DNA from: Christiangramia echinicola DSM 19838
GTDB taxonomy: Bacteria; Bacteroidota; Bacteroidia; Flavobacteriales; Flavobacteriaceae
Reading direction: 5' to 3'
DNA length: 64,000 nt
Assembly: GCF_000423065.1 (NCBI RefSeq)
Contig: NZ_AUHG01000011.1
Coordinates: 682,001-746,000, forward strand
A program made the translations under genes and the position numbers. The notes beneath the pieces are model-generated. The model searched no databases, had not been told where the DNA came from, and was given only the letters and a program-made list of their open reading frames with translations. Below, in pieces: positions 35,920 through 45,815 of this stretch; the stretch's first letter is position 1; every line of letters begins with the position of its first letter.

Positions 35920-37845
35920 ATGAGTAAAGTAATTGGAATTGACTTGGGTACCACCAACTCCTGCGTTGCCGTAATGGAAGGTAGTGAGCCAACAGTGATA
36001 CCTAATGCTGAAGGAAAAAGAACTACACCATCTGTTATCGCATTTGTTGAAGGTGGCGAGATAAAAGTTGGGGATCCTGCAAAACGTCAGGCAGTAACTA
36101 ACCCTACTAAAACTATTTCTTCCATAAAGAGATTTATGGGGAATAAGTATTCTGAATCTTCGAGAGAGGCAGGAAGAGTACCTTATACTGTAAAGAAAGG
36201 TGATAATGATACTCCACGTGTAGAAATTGACGGTCGTCTTTATACTCCACAGGAACTTTCAGCGATGGTGCTTCAGAAAATGAAGAAAACTGCTGAAGAT
36301 TACCTTGGACAGGATGTAACCGAAGCGGTTATTACCGTTCCTGCATATTTTAATGACTCTCAGCGTCATGCCACAAAAGAAGCCGGTGAGATCGCAGGTC
36401 TTAAAGTAAGAAGAATTATAAACGAACCAACCGCTGCAGCACTTGCATACGGATTGGATAAAAAGTCTCAGGATCAGAAGATCGCTGTGTATGACCTTGG
36501 TGGTGGTACTTTCGATATTTCTATTCTTGAACTAGGTGATGGTGTATTTGAAGTACTATCTACTAATGGTGATACTCACCTTGGTGGGGATGATTTTGAT
36601 GAAGTATTGATCGATTACCTGGCAGATAACTTCCAGAAAGCAGAAGACATTGATCTTAGAAAAGATCCTATGGCACTTCAGCGTTTAAAGGAGGCTGCAG
36701 AGAAAGCGAAGATCGAGTTATCTTCTTCTTCTCAAACAGAGATCAACCTACCTTATGTAACAGCTACTGCTAGCGGACCAAAACACCTTGTAGAGACTAT
36801 TTCAAGATCTAAATTCGAGCAATTAGCTGCGGAATTAGTAACTAGATCTATGGAGCCTGTGAAAAAAGCTCTTAGCGATGCAGGTCTTTCTAAAAGTGAT
36901 ATAGACGAGGTAATTCTTGTGGGTGGGTCAACTCGTATTCCTAAGATACAGGAAGAGGTTGAAGCATTTTTCGGAAAAAAACCTTCTAAAGGGGTGAACC
37001 CAGATGAGGTTGTAGCAATTGGTGCTGCGATTCAGGGTGGTGTACTTACAGGAGATGTAAAAGATGTTTTGCTACTTGATGTTACTCCACTTTCTCTAGG
37101 TATTGAAACTATGGGAGGAGTTAACACAAAGCTAATTGAATCAAACACTACGATCCCAACTAAAAAGTCACAGACTTTCTCTACGGCGGCAGATAATCAG
37201 CCATCGGTTGAGATCCACGTATTGCAGGGAGAGCGTCCAATGGCGACAGATAATAAGACGATTGGTAGATTCCATTTAGACGGAATTCCACCAGCGCCAA
37301 GAGGAACTCCTCAAATTGAAGTAACTTTCGATATTGATGCTAATGGTATCATTAAAGTAAGTGCTACAGATAAAGCAACTGGTAAGTCTCAGGATATTCG
37401 TATCGAAGCTTCTTCAGGATTAACAGAAGAAGAGATCGAGAAGATGAAGAAAGAGGCTGAAGCGAATGCTGATGCTGATAAGCAAGCGAAAGAGAAAGTT
37501 GATAAGCTGAACGAAGCTGATGCAATGATATTCCAGACTGAAAAGCAATTGAAAGAATTTGGTGATAAATTATCTGATGATAAGAAGAAGCCAATCGAAG
37601 ATGCATTGGAAGAATTGAAGAAAGCCTATGAAACTAAGGAGCTTGATCAAATCACTCCAGCTTTAGATAAGATCAATGAGGCATGGAAAACTGCTTCAGA
37701 AGAAATGTATAAAGCTCAGGCAGAAGCTCAGGGCGGTGCAAACGGACAACCAGGTGGACCTGAACAAGGTGCAACCGGAGCTGAAGGTGGAGACGCTAAG
37801 AGTGGAGATGATGTAGAAGATGTAGATTTCGAAGAAGTTAAGTAA
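35920..37845 (+). CDS. dnaK: Chaperone DnaK (Hsp70)
   Basis: The 641-residue chaperone has the nucleotide-binding domain ([46 protein letters not shown]), the substrate-binding domain from about 390 and a helical lid, ending in a Gly-rich linker and EDVDFEEVK. grpE and dnaJ are not adjacent. It has its own long upstream region and a run of hairpins downstream. Confidence 0.98.
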   Translation: MSKVIGIDLGTTNSCVAVMEGSEPTVIPNAEGKRTTPSVIAFVEGGEIKVGDPAKRQAVTNPTKTISSIKRFMGNKYSESSREAGRVPYTVKKGDNDTPRVEIDGRLYTPQELSAMVLQKMKKTAEDYLGQDVTEAVITVPAYFNDSQRHATKEAGEIAGLKVRRIINEPTAAALAYGLDKKSQDQKIAVYDLGGGTFDISILELGDGVFEVLSTNGDTHLGGDDFDEVLIDYLADNFQKAEDIDLRKDPMALQRLKEAAEKAKIELSSSSQTEINLPYVTATASGPKHLVETISRSKFEQLAAELVTRSMEPVKKALSDAGLSKSDIDEVILVGGSTRIPKIQEEVEAFFGKKPSKGVNPDEVVAIGAAIQGGVLTGDVKDVLLLDVTPLSLGIETMGGVNTKLIESNTTIPTKKSQTFSTAADNQPSVEIHVLQGERPMATDNKTIGRFHLDGIPPAPRGTPQIEVTFDIDANGIIKVSATDKATGKSQDIRIEASSGLTEEEIEKMKKEAEANADADKQAKEKVDKLNEADAMIFQTEKQLKEFGDKLSDDKKKPIEDALEELKKAYETKELDQITPALDKINEAWKTASEEMYKAQAEAQGGANGQPGGPEQGATGAEGGDAKSGDDVEDVDFEEVK

Positions 37846-37849
37846 GCAG

Positions 37850-37909
37850 GACGTTAGTTTTGCTTAAGCAAAGCCTTACGTCTCACTTATCCCTGGCATA
37901 GCGAGGGAT
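37850..37909 (+). other. Two tandem hairpins after dnaK
   Basis: GACGT (37850-37854) with ACGTC (37878-37882) encloses the palindrome TTTGCTTAAGCAAA, and ATCCCT (37889-37894) pairs with AGGGAT (37904-37909). They precede the terminator and may protect the dnaK message from 3' decay. Confidence 0.5.
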
Positions 37910-37938
37910 CTTCATAGAATCGAATCACAATAAATTTG

Positions 37939-37972
37939 AAAAGCCTCGCAGAAATGCGAGGCTTTTTTATTT
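37939..37972 (+). terminator. Strong Rho-independent terminator of dnaK
   Basis: AAAAGCCTCGC (37939-37949) and GCGAGGCTTTT (37956-37966) form an 11-bp stem with loop AGAAAT and a T-run. Confidence 0.93.
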
Positions 37973-38019
37973 TCGTACCTACTAAACCAGATTTGATCAT
38001 TTTATATAAAATTAGAAAA

Positions 38020-38361
38020 ATGAAAAGGCTATTTCTCTTTGCGGCTTTTTTGTCCCTTTGTTCATGTTCTAATGATGATTCTCCAGATTGTTCATCAGGA
38101 TCAAACCAGGTGTGGTTTCAGGGTCTTAAAGATCACCTGGATGCCGACTGTTCAATTAAAACTTCTATTTTTCAGGCAGTATATAATGGGCGAATTGTAT
38201 ACTATGTATTGATTACAGATCCAAGAGTGAATTTTTCACCAAGGTTGGATATGCTGGATTGTAGGGGTAATATTATTGTCGAACTCACTAATGATCAAAG
38301 TATAGAATATTTGAATGGTGATGGTAGGGATGATGAAGTTATCTACACTTGTTCAGAATAA
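38020..38361 (+). CDS. Small lipoprotein, unknown function
   Basis: The 113-residue protein starts MKRLFLFAAFLSLCSC, with acylated Cys16 followed by an Asp/Ser-rich linker. I use ATG 38020 because the longer in-frame start (37936) lies inside the dnaK terminator. The mature part has four more Cys and resembles short, solitary secreted proteins of flavobacteria; I do not recognise it. It converges on the Nramp-family gene, one base apart. Confidence 0.7.
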   Translation: MKRLFLFAAFLSLCSCSNDDSPDCSSGSNQVWFQGLKDHLDADCSIKTSIFQAVYNGRIVYYVLITDPRVNFSPRLDMLDCRGNIIVELTNDQSIEYLNGDGRDDEVIYTCSE

Positions 38362-38362
38362 A

Positions 38363-39625
38363 TTAAATGAACCAGGTAGTTATATATGCCAGGTTGAATA
38401 GAATTAATACTCCCAGACAAATAATACTGAAAATCCTATACTTTTTTCCAGGTCTGTCTTCTATTTTCATCTGATCGCTGGTCACTAACTTATAATTGAA
38501 CCAGGCGAGAACAGGTGCCGAAAGAAAAGATAGGGCAGTAGCAAAATCGATTAAAACAGTAAATGAGGCTGTGAAAAAATATAGAATTAATAGCGATAGA
38601 ATTGGAATGATAAATACATTTAACCTGTAATTTTTCCATTTCTGTTCCTTTGTCCATTGCGGTTTTTCTTCAGCAAAAATTTCTGAAATAACCCTGGGGA
38701 TGGCATCGGTAACGGCAAGAGTTGTAGAGAGCATGGCGATTAAAGCGGCTACGGCAACTATTGGTTTGCTCCAGTCACCCAGGGTCTTTCCATAAAGGTC
38801 CACGAGTTGTCCGGAGAACTCTACCCCGTTACCTGAAAAGCCAATGCCACTTCCAAACATAATCAAAGCTCCCATAAGAAAGAATAAAAGTCCGATAACT
38901 GCGGCAGCGAGATAACCAATATTAAAATCGAAAAAAGCCTCCTTTAAAGAGGTACTCCTTTTATTACTCAGGGCTTTTTCTTTGGTCCAGATGGAGTGCC
39001 AAACCGAAGCGTCCAGAGGTATAGGCATCCAACCCATAAATGAAATAATAAATGCGATACCTACTTTGTTCCAGACATCGGGTGTTTCAACTGCCATAGC
39101 AGTTTCCAGTCTGCCTTCTCCAAAGGCTAGAATTACCGCGGTGAGTGTTGCTAACCCTAGTAAACTCACTATAGCTTTCATCGTTTTATCCAGGGCGGGA
39201 TATTTTCCTATAAGGAGCAGGGCTATGCAGAAACCAATTATTACAAAGCTCCAAGTAAAGGTTGACCAGCCCATTCCAAAAAGTCTTTCAGCGAGACCGG
39301 CAGTAACAATAGTAACGGCAGCCTCAACTATAAACATGCCACCAATCGTTATAATTATAAAGGTCCAGTAGGGGAGTTTGCCTAATTTTTTATATCCGGT
39401 TATGAGATGGTTCCCGGTTCCTGCAGCATAACGTGGGCCGAATTCCAGAAAGGGATATTTGGTTATACAGGCTATAATTAAAACCCATATTAATAAAAAT
39501 CCATAGTCGGCTCCTGCTCGTGTAGCCTGGACCAAATGTGAGACTCCAATGGCGGCTCCGGCTAAAAGGAATCCGGGTCCTAGAGTCTTGAAAATAGAGG
39601 TTTTTCCGGAGGATTTTTTCTGCAT
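38363..39625 (-). CDS. Nramp-superfamily transporter lacking the canonical metal motif
   Basis: The 420-residue protein has about eleven membrane helices and the Nramp fold start LGPGFLLAGAAIGVSHLVQATRAGADYG. The canonical helix 1 motif DPGN is replaced by IGVSH (26-30), and the helix 6 metal motif MPHN-type region is GWMPIP (198-203). The usual Asp, Asn and Met ligands are thus partly missing. Family members carry manganese, iron or, in divergent branches, magnesium or aluminium; the substrate here is open. Confidence 0.8.
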   Translation of the reverse strand: MQKKSSGKTSIFKTLGPGFLLAGAAIGVSHLVQATRAGADYGFLLIWVLIIACITKYPFLEFGPRYAAGTGNHLITGYKKLGKLPYWTFIIITIGGMFIVEAAVTIVTAGLAERLFGMGWSTFTWSFVIIGFCIALLLIGKYPALDKTMKAIVSLLGLATLTAVILAFGEGRLETAMAVETPDVWNKVGIAFIISFMGWMPIPLDASVWHSIWTKEKALSNKRSTSLKEAFFDFNIGYLAAAVIGLLFFLMGALIMFGSGIGFSGNGVEFSGQLVDLYGKTLGDWSKPIVAVAALIAMLSTTLAVTDAIPRVISEIFAEEKPQWTKEQKWKNYRLNVFIIPILSLLILYFFTASFTVLIDFATALSFLSAPVLAWFNYKLVTSDQMKIEDRPGKKYRIFSIICLGVLILFNLAYITTWFI

Positions 39626-39718
39626 TAAAATAAGGTTGTAATTAATTTGTCAAAGTGAATTTAATTCAGCTTCTAAGTAGAACCTGAGATATATTCAGGA
39701 GGACAAGTTAAAGTGAAA

Positions 39719-40354
39719 TTAAGCAAATTTAGAGATCAATTCAGTATTTACTTCATGGCCGCCTTCAAAAGAGTAGATCTGAAGATTATTGGGGAATAAT
39801 TCCTGTAATCGTTTTCCCTCTACTTTTACAATTCCAGATTTTAAGTATTCATCTTCAGTTCCGTATATAAAACTAAACTCAGTTTCATTGAGAAAATTAA
39901 AATCTTTCATGCTCAATTCCTGCGGAACTTTTCCGGAAAGCAGGATCAAATTTTTGCATTGAATCTGTCTTCTTGCAACGAATCTGGTAGCTACCGATAC
40001 TCCCTGAGAATAACCAAGAATATTCAAATTTTGAATTTCAGATAAATTTTCAGCTTCAAAAACAGCATCAAGATAATTCAGCATATTTTCTATTTCAGCC
40101 TCCGTATTTTCTTTAGTTAGCCAGGAAGCACCTACGTGACGGTATTCTCCATTTAAATAATATTTGGATTGCGCCTGGGGAGCGATGATATAATTTTCTT
40201 CGGGATCCAGGTGTTTAAAATATTTCAGGAAGTACCTGCTCAAATAGCCAATTCCGTGAAATACAAGCCAGACCGTTTTTGTTTTATTTGTTTTTGAGTT
40301 CAGGGTTTCATAAGTGTTCAAAATCTGATACGAGACCGAAAATTCTTTTTTCAT
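39719..40354 (-). CDS. Alpha/beta hydrolase, small esterase
   Basis: The 211-residue protein has an alpha/beta hydrolase fold with the nucleophile in LGYSQGVSVA, a catalytic Asp probably in IYGTEDEYL and His in EGGHEVN. It resembles phospholipase/carboxylesterase family members. I use ATG 40354; a TTG 17 codons upstream (40405) is in frame. Cytosolic; substrate unknown. Confidence 0.82.
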   Translation of the reverse strand: MKKEFSVSYQILNTYETLNSKTNKTKTVWLVFHGIGYLSRYFLKYFKHLDPEENYIIAPQAQSKYYLNGEYRHVGASWLTKENTEAEIENMLNYLDAVFEAENLSEIQNLNILGYSQGVSVATRFVARRQIQCKNLILLSGKVPQELSMKDFNFLNETEFSFIYGTEDEYLKSGIVKVEGKRLQELFPNNLQIYSFEGGHEVNTELISKFA

Positions 40355-40405
40355 AAATGCTTTTTTAATTGATGCTCTTGCAAAACTAGCGATTAAATTT
40401 TCCAA

Positions 40406-40742
40406 GGTAAGCTCGAAAGGAAAATCAATGAGAACAGTTTAATTGATTCTCGAACAAAAAACATCTAACCTTCATGTGATCTTTCCGGATATTTATTCTA
40501 TATCTAAGCGTTAAAATAATTTAGGGAATTCCCCTATAAATTTTATTGATTTCTTCTTTTAAATTTACTGTAATCTTTGAAGAAAAAGCCCTTCCCAAAT
40601 CAGACAGACTTAAGACTTATCTCCTCCCTCTATGGTAACCCTATAACCCTACATTAAATTTCCCCCTACTAGATCTCGAATGCATTTTCCAGTTGAGAGG
40701 AAAAGTGTAGGATATATGTAATAACCAATAAACTTTTAAATT
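40406..40742 (+). promoter_or_regulatory. Long upstream region of the repeat lipoprotein gene with CCCTA motifs
   Basis: This 337-bp gap has no gene. It holds TAGGG-AATT-CCCCTA (40522-40536, with the palindrome GGGAATTCCC) and then CCCTATAA (40639), CCCTACA (40648) and CCCCCTACT (40662) in direct orientation. The clustering of CCCTA suggests binding sites for a regulator. Confidence 0.4.
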
Positions 40743-43700
40743 ATGAAATTGTACGTAAAATGCATCACTATTCTAGTGATGTGCCTAATTCTGTTTTACT
40801 CTTGTAGCAAGGAAGATGATGCTGCTTTGATTGAAATAGATGAAAATGTAGGAGTAATCTCTTTAGGTCCTGTGCTTAACGATTTTGTCCAAAATAACTT
40901 AAGACAGACTACAGATGGTATTCCAACTTGTTCAGATGAAGTAGCTGCGTATGCTCAAATATCTTTATTTTATGGAGATGCAAATACGCCAATAGACTTG
41001 GTGGTTGAAATTCTTGAAGATGATAATGGTTTGTTTACTGCATATGATAAAGCTCTTGAAATACCAATACCACAGGGATCTAATTTTGTTACTGTAACAC
41101 TAAATGAGTTTCTAGTATGGTCTAATGATTCTGGTGAACCAGGAGAAATAATTTGGGCTGCACCTAAGATTGATAGTGATTTTGAAGTATTCTCTGATAA
41201 TCCGCTTCCATTTACCTGGGATCTTCGAGGTGGAACAAAAACCTATACCCATGTCGAAGTTTTATGTTTTGATAATAGGCTTGTAAACTTTTATGGCTAT
41301 CAATTCTTCGATATAAATCCGGAAACTGTATATGAAGTCTGTTTTTTCGCGAACTACTGTAGTGAGTCCGGAAGGCACTATACAGCGAACTATAGTCTGG
41401 ACCTTTATTACGGAACCGATGCTCAGGGTATTCCGTTGTATTCGGGTGAAGTTCCGGTAACGGGTGAAGATGGTGGATACTTTGCAGATCCTTTATGTCT
41501 GGCTATACCCGGACCTCAGAATGATGAGGCCGATGGCGATCCATATTTATATTATGAAGCCACTTTAGAGGACTGGGAAGGTAATTATGGAAGTGCGGAC
41601 GGGCAGACTGTTTCCGGTACCTGGAGTTGGATTGACATTGAAAGTCTATTAAATGAAGATGGTGAAACCTCTGAATATTTCCATGCCTTTATAAATTGTG
41701 ATGAAGACGATGGCGGAGGAGAACCTGTAGATTCTGATGGAGATGGAGCAGACGATGCGGAAGATAACTGTCCAGATACTGCTAATGAAGATCAGGCTGA
41801 TACTGATGAAGATGGAGTAGGTGATGCCTGCGATAACTGTATGGAAACACCGAACGCTGAACAGACGGATACCGACCAGGATGGTATTGGAGATGCCTGT
41901 GATGACTCCGATTCAGATGGTGATGGCACCGATGATTCTGAAGATAATTGTCCTGATACCGCGAACGAAAATCAGGCTGATACAGATCAAGATGGCGTTG
42001 GAGATGCTTGTGATAATTGTCCTGATGATGCTAATCCAAACCAGGAAGATGCAGATGAAGACGGAATAGGCGATGCCTGTGAAGAGGTTGCTCCTGATGC
42101 CGATGAAGATGGTATACCAGATGCTGAAGATAATTGTCCAGATAACGCTAATGAAGATCAGGCTGATGAAGATGGTGACGGCGTAGGTAATGTTTGTGAC
42201 AACTGTCCGAATGAAGCTAATGAAGACCAGGCAGATGAAGATGAAGATGGAGTAGGTGATGCCTGTGAAGAGGTTACTCCTGATGCCGATGAAGATGGTA
42301 TACCAGATGCTGAAGATAATTGTCCAGATACCGCTAATGATGACCAGGCTGATGAAGATGGTGATGGAGTAGGTGATGTATGTGACAATTGTGTAGACAC
42401 TGCTAATCCAGACCAGGCAGATACAGATGAAGACGGAGTAGGTGACGCCTGTGAAGCTGCACCGGATGGAGACGGAGACGGCACACCCGACTCCGAAGAT
42501 AACTGTCCAAATGAAGCTAATCCCGACCAGGGAGATACCGATGGTGACGGTGTAGGTGATACTTGTGATAACTGTCCGGCTGAAGCCAATCCTAACCAGG
42601 AAGATTCTGATCAGGATGGAGTAGGAGATGCTTGTGAAAATAATGGTACTCCCGGAGATGGTGGTAATTTAATAAATGGCGAAAATCATTTCGGAGAGAT
42701 TCCACTTGGAGACATAGATGAATGGACTTTTAACGCTGAGGCTGGAGATTTTATACAGCTTACTATGGTTGGAATTTCGGGTAATTTGAGTCCGCAGATT
42801 AGATTAATGTCACCCACAGGTGAGGTTATAGATGTTGTAGCTCCCGGTGGAGGTTCGGCTTCTCTAGTAGTGGAGAATGCACCTGAAAGCGGTGAGTATC
42901 GTGTTATAGTAGATGATTGGGGGACAAATGGCTCTGGTGAATATATTCTCCGTCTGGCCCAAACACCGAATAGTTACATTGTACCTATTGACGATCAAGG
43001 AGGACCTCTCACAAACGGGGATAATCATTTAGGAAGCATTCCTTATGGCGATATCGACCAATGGACATTTTCGGCGGAAGCAGGAGATTTTATACAGCTG
43101 AATATGGTTGGGGTTACGGGTAATTTGAGTCCCCATATTAGGCTCTTTGACCCTAGTGGAGATCAAGTGGATAGGATAGCCCCTGGTGGCGGTTCAGCAT
43201 CACTTGTAGTAGTGAATGCTCCTACAAGCGGTGAGTATCGTGTTATAGTAGATGACTGGGGTACTAATGGATCTGGTGAATATAACCTACGTTTGGCTCA
43301 GACACCAAAAAGTTATATGGTACCCACTGAAGATGAAGGAGGAGCCCTCGCTAACGGGGATAATCATTTAGGAAACATACCTTATGGCGATATCGACCAA
43401 TGGACCTTCGCGGCGGATGAAGGAGATTTTATTCAGTTGACCATGGTTGGTGTGTCGGGAAATTTGAGTCCGCAGATTCGTTTGTTTACACCGAATGGAA
43501 CTGAAGTGGATAGATCAGCTCCCGGGGGCGGATCAGCTGCCTTGTATATTGTTAATGCTCCTGAAAGCGGCTCCTATCGTGTCATAGTAGATGACTGGGG
43601 TACTAATGGGGGAGGTGAATATGTCCTTCGATTGGCTCAAGTGCCTCAAGTTTTTGAGGTGCCTAATGGCGATGAAGGAGGAGAATTAACTAACAGTTCA

Positions 43701-43982
43701 AATCATTCAGGTGATATTCCATATGGAGACATAGACCAATGGACCTTGACAGCGGAAGCGGGCGATTTTATCCAATTGACAATGGCTACCACAACAGGTA
43801 ACTTAAGTCCTCAAATTCGGTTGATGTCGCCATCCGGAGAAGTTGTGGACGTTGTGGCACCCGGGGGTGGGTCTGCCACTCTTGTAGTGGAGGATGCGTC
43901 AGAAACTGGTACATATCGAGTGATTGTGGATGACTGGGGTACCAACGGTTCGGGCAACTATATACTCACAACATCCTGGTGA
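40743..43982 (+). CDS. Large surface lipoprotein with thrombospondin type 3 repeats and four 113-residue repeats
   Basis: The 1079-residue protein has a lipoprotein signal with acylated Cys21 (LILFYSC), a unique N-terminal region to about residue 325 with several Cys pairs, about a dozen thrombospondin type 3 calcium-binding repeats (about 329-633, units such as DEDGVGDACDNC), and four tandem repeats of exactly 113 residues (from about 640 to the end). Each repeat has the core GDIDQWTF.AEAGDFIQL ... SGEYRVIVDDWGTNGSGEY and looks like a bacterial pre-peptidase (PPC-like) beta domain. No T9SS C-terminal domain is seen. A calcium-stabilised surface stalk or adhesin is likely; the partner is unknown. 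Confidence 0.85.
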   Translation: MKLYVKCITILVMCLILFYSCSKEDDAALIEIDENVGVISLGPVLNDFVQNNLRQTTDGIPTCSDEVAAYAQISLFYGDANTPIDLVVEILEDDNGLFTAYDKALEIPIPQGSNFVTVTLNEFLVWSNDSGEPGEIIWAAPKIDSDFEVFSDNPLPFTWDLRGGTKTYTHVEVLCFDNRLVNFYGYQFFDINPETVYEVCFFANYCSESGRHYTANYSLDLYYGTDAQGIPLYSGEVPVTGEDGGYFADPLCLAIPGPQNDEADGDPYLYYEATLEDWEGNYGSADGQTVSGTWSWIDIESLLNEDGETSEYFHAFINCDEDDGGGEPVDSDGDGADDAEDNCPDTANEDQADTDEDGVGDACDNCMETPNAEQTDTDQDGIGDACDDSDSDGDGTDDSEDNCPDTANENQADTDQDGVGDACDNCPDDANPNQEDADEDGIGDACEEVAPDADEDGIPDAEDNCPDNANEDQADEDGDGVGNVCDNCPNEANEDQADEDEDGVGDACEEVTPDADEDGIPDAEDNCPDTANDDQADEDGDGVGDVCDNCVDTANPDQADTDEDGVGDACEAAPDGDGDGTPDSEDNCPNEANPDQGDTDGDGVGDTCDNCPAEANPNQEDSDQDGVGDACENNGTPGDGGNLINGENHFGEIPLGDIDEWTFNAEAGDFIQLTMVGISGNLSPQIRLMSPTGEVIDVVAPGGGSASLVVENAPESGEYRVIVDDWGTNGSGEYILRLAQTPNSYIVPIDDQGGPLTNGDNHLGSIPYGDIDQWTFSAEAGDFIQLNMVGVTGNLSPHIRLFDPSGDQVDRIAPGGGSASLVVVNAPTSGEYRVIVDDWGTNGSGEYNLRLAQTPKSYMVPTEDEGGALANGDNHLGNIPYGDIDQWTFAADEGDFIQLTMVGVSGNLSPQIRLFTPNGTEVDRSAPGGGSAALYIVNAPESGSYRVIVDDWGTNGGGEYVLRLAQVPQVFEVPNGDEGGELTNSSNHSGDIPYGDIDQWTLTAEAGDFIQLTMATTTGNLSPQIRLMSPSGEVVDVVAPGGGSATLVVEDASETGTYRVIVDDWGTNGSGNYILTTSW
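41727..42640 (+). repeat. Thrombospondin type 3 repeat array (coding)
   Basis: Short Asp/Asn-rich units of 12-15 codons repeat with variants of GATGAAGATGGAGTAGGTGATGC. The array is DNA-level repetitive and prone to slippage or recombination between units, which can change stalk length. Confidence 0.85.
42660..43979 (+). repeat. Four tandem 339-bp coding repeats
   Basis: Repeat starts at GGTGGTAAT (42660), GGAGGACCT (42999), GGAGGAGCC (43338) and GGAGGAGAA (43677) are exactly 339 bp (113 codons) apart. Repeats 2 and 3 are closest in sequence. The last is cut short by the stop codon. Confidence 0.88.
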
Positions 43983-44108
43983 AAATAGGCTCGTTTTGAT
44001 AAATTAGAGAATATAAAATTTTGGTAGTTTAAAGCTATTAGTTTTGAATCAAAATTAAATCAGTTTCAAAACTCTTTTAAAGAAACTAATTCATTTTTTT
44101 TACATATG

Positions 44109-44140
44109 AAGAGAGCTGCTTATATGCGGCTCTCTTTAAT
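44109..44140 (+). terminator. Rho-independent terminator after the repeat lipoprotein
   Basis: AAGAGAGC (44109-44116) pairs with GCTCTCTT (44129-44136), followed by TAATTA. It is moderately strong and separates the lipoprotein from the menaquinone genes. Confidence 0.75.
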
Positions 44141-44200
44141 TATCTATCTTGATATAATTTATGACAGTTTTGTACTTTTACAAAGTAACCAATCTTTTAT

Positions 44201-44626
44201 ATGATGACGAAGGAAGAAATGCTCGAGCTTTCTAAAAAAGTATGTAAAAATACTTTGATGGAAACTCTGGAAATTGAATTTACAGAAATAGGTGAAGACT
44301 ATCTTATTGCAAAAATGCCGGTTAATTCCCGGGTACATCAACCCGATGGAGTTTTGCATGGCGGAGCTAGTGTAGCCCTTGCAGAAAGTGTTGGTAGCAT
44401 GGCTAGTTATGTGTTCCTTGATACTGATAATTTCTTCGTAAGAGGAATCGAGATCACTGCAAATCACTTAAAAAGTATTAAAGAAGGTTGGGTTTTTGCT
44501 AAAGCTACTTTTATTCATAAAGGAATGACTACTCAGCTTTTTGAAATAAGAATTACCGATGAGGCTGCGAATTTGATCTCAATTGTGAAACTTACTACTA
44601 TAGCCTTACCAAAGCAGGAGAAATGA
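44201..44626 (+). CDS. menI: Hotdog-fold thioesterase, probable DHNA-CoA hydrolase
   Basis: The 141-residue PaaI-type hotdog protein has the motif HGGASVALAESVGSMAS. Its stop overlaps the isochorismate synthase start (ATGA), and menD follows, so hydrolysis of 1,4-dihydroxy-2-naphthoyl-CoA in menaquinone synthesis is the likely role. ATG 44204 is an equally possible start. Confidence 0.85.
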   Translation: MMTKEEMLELSKKVCKNTLMETLEIEFTEIGEDYLIAKMPVNSRVHQPDGVLHGGASVALAESVGSMASYVFLDTDNFFVRGIEITANHLKSIKEGWVFAKATFIHKGMTTQLFEIRITDEAANLISIVKLTTIALPKQEK

Positions 44627-45765
44627 TAAATGCAAGAGAATTTTACGATAAGCTTAGAAGCCAGTTAGAAGAGGAAAGGCCTTTTGTTGCATATAGAAAA
44701 CCTGGTTCTCAGTCTGTAAAAGCTTTACTCCAAACAGACTCAGAAATATACTATTCTAAAGATCTGTCTGAAAGTGGATTTGTATTTGCGCCTTTTAATT
44801 CTGAAGCAAATTCCTATATAATTCCGGTAGATAAGTCCGCAATATTGGAACATGAAAATATTGATGTAGATACTGTTGAAGTAGAAAACTCATTGAACGG
44901 TGTTGATTTTGAATACATGGAAGAAGACCAGAAAAGGCATGAAAATCTGGTACAAAAAGGAATTGACCATATAAAAGAAGGGGACTTTAAAAAGGTTGTG
45001 CTTTCCAGGTCTGAAAAAGTACAGGTGCTGGATCCAGATCCTATCAGAATTTTTAAGAGACTACTGTCCAGTTATTCTCATGCAATGGTATATGTATGGT
45101 TTCATCCGGAAACAGGGGTTTGGTTGGGAGCAACTCCAGAAACATTGCTAAAAGCAGAAAGGAATAAATTTAAGACCATGGCTCTAGCCGGCACTCAGTT
45201 ATTTAAGGGGGAGACAGATGTAGAGTGGGAAACTAAGGAAGTCGAGGAACAACTTTTTGTGACCGATTATATTCTTGAGTCTTTAGAAAAACTACGGAAT
45301 GTAGAAAATATTCAGGCCTCCAGGCCTTACTCTGCTAAAGCTGGAAATCTACTGCATATTTGTACAGATATTTCTGGCCATTTAAAAGATCCTGAATATC
45401 TAAAAGACCTGGTTAAGGCCTTGCATCCAACTCCTGCAGTTTGCGGATTACCTAAAGAGAAAGCGCTTAATTTTATTCTGGAAAATGAAGATCATTCTAG
45501 AGAATTTTATTCGGGTTACTTAGGCGAAGTCAACTTAAAAACTGAGCAAAAGCGAAATTCTAACAGGAGAAACCAGGAAAACCAGCAATTCACTTCTATT
45601 CTAAAACAAACCGATCTTTTTGTAAATCTTCGATGTATGAAATTAAAAGATGGCAATGCTACAATTTTTGTAGGAGGAGGCGTGACAAAAGGTTCGAATG
45701 CCGGGGATGAATGGATGGAAACGGTGAATAAATCACAGACCATGAAAGCTGTACTTGTTAAATAA
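44623..45765 (+). CDS. menF: Isochorismate synthase
   Basis: The 380-residue chorismate-binding enzyme converts chorismate to isochorismate. Typical blocks are KVVLSRSEKVQV, WLGATPETLLKAE, LAGTQLFKG, LHPTPAVCGLPKEKA and FVNLRCMKL. It could also be called entC by homology, but the neighbours menI and menD place it in menaquinone synthesis. Confidence 0.93.
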   Translation: MINAREFYDKLRSQLEEERPFVAYRKPGSQSVKALLQTDSEIYYSKDLSESGFVFAPFNSEANSYIIPVDKSAILEHENIDVDTVEVENSLNGVDFEYMEEDQKRHENLVQKGIDHIKEGDFKKVVLSRSEKVQVLDPDPIRIFKRLLSSYSHAMVYVWFHPETGVWLGATPETLLKAERNKFKTMALAGTQLFKGETDVEWETKEVEEQLFVTDYILESLEKLRNVENIQASRPYSAKAGNLLHICTDISGHLKDPEYLKDLVKALHPTPAVCGLPKEKALNFILENEDHSREFYSGYLGEVNLKTEQKRNSNRRNQENQQFTSILKQTDLFVNLRCMKLKDGNATIFVGGGVTKGSNAGDEWMETVNKSQTMKAVLVK

Positions 45766-45800
45766 GCTCAAAAACAGGTCTTAAAATTATTGGTAAATTG

Positions 45801-45808
45801 TAATTTTG
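45801..45808 (+). promoter_or_regulatory. Candidate -7 element for menD
   Basis: TAATTTTG is a perfect TAnnTTTG, seven bases before the menD ATG, which would give a very short or no 5' leader. No good -33 box. The gene may instead be read from the menF transcript. Confidence 0.35.
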
Positions 45809-45815
45809 GTCTTCT

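Noticed and set aside
42158-42589. 143-residue Ser/Pro-rich ORF on the minus strand
   Set aside because: It is the antisense shadow of the thrombospondin repeats, a low-complexity artefact.
41727-42640. Regularly spaced DNA repeats that could suggest a CRISPR array
   Set aside because: They are in-frame thrombospondin type 3 codons of variable spacing within a long ORF; there are no unique spacers and no cas genes.
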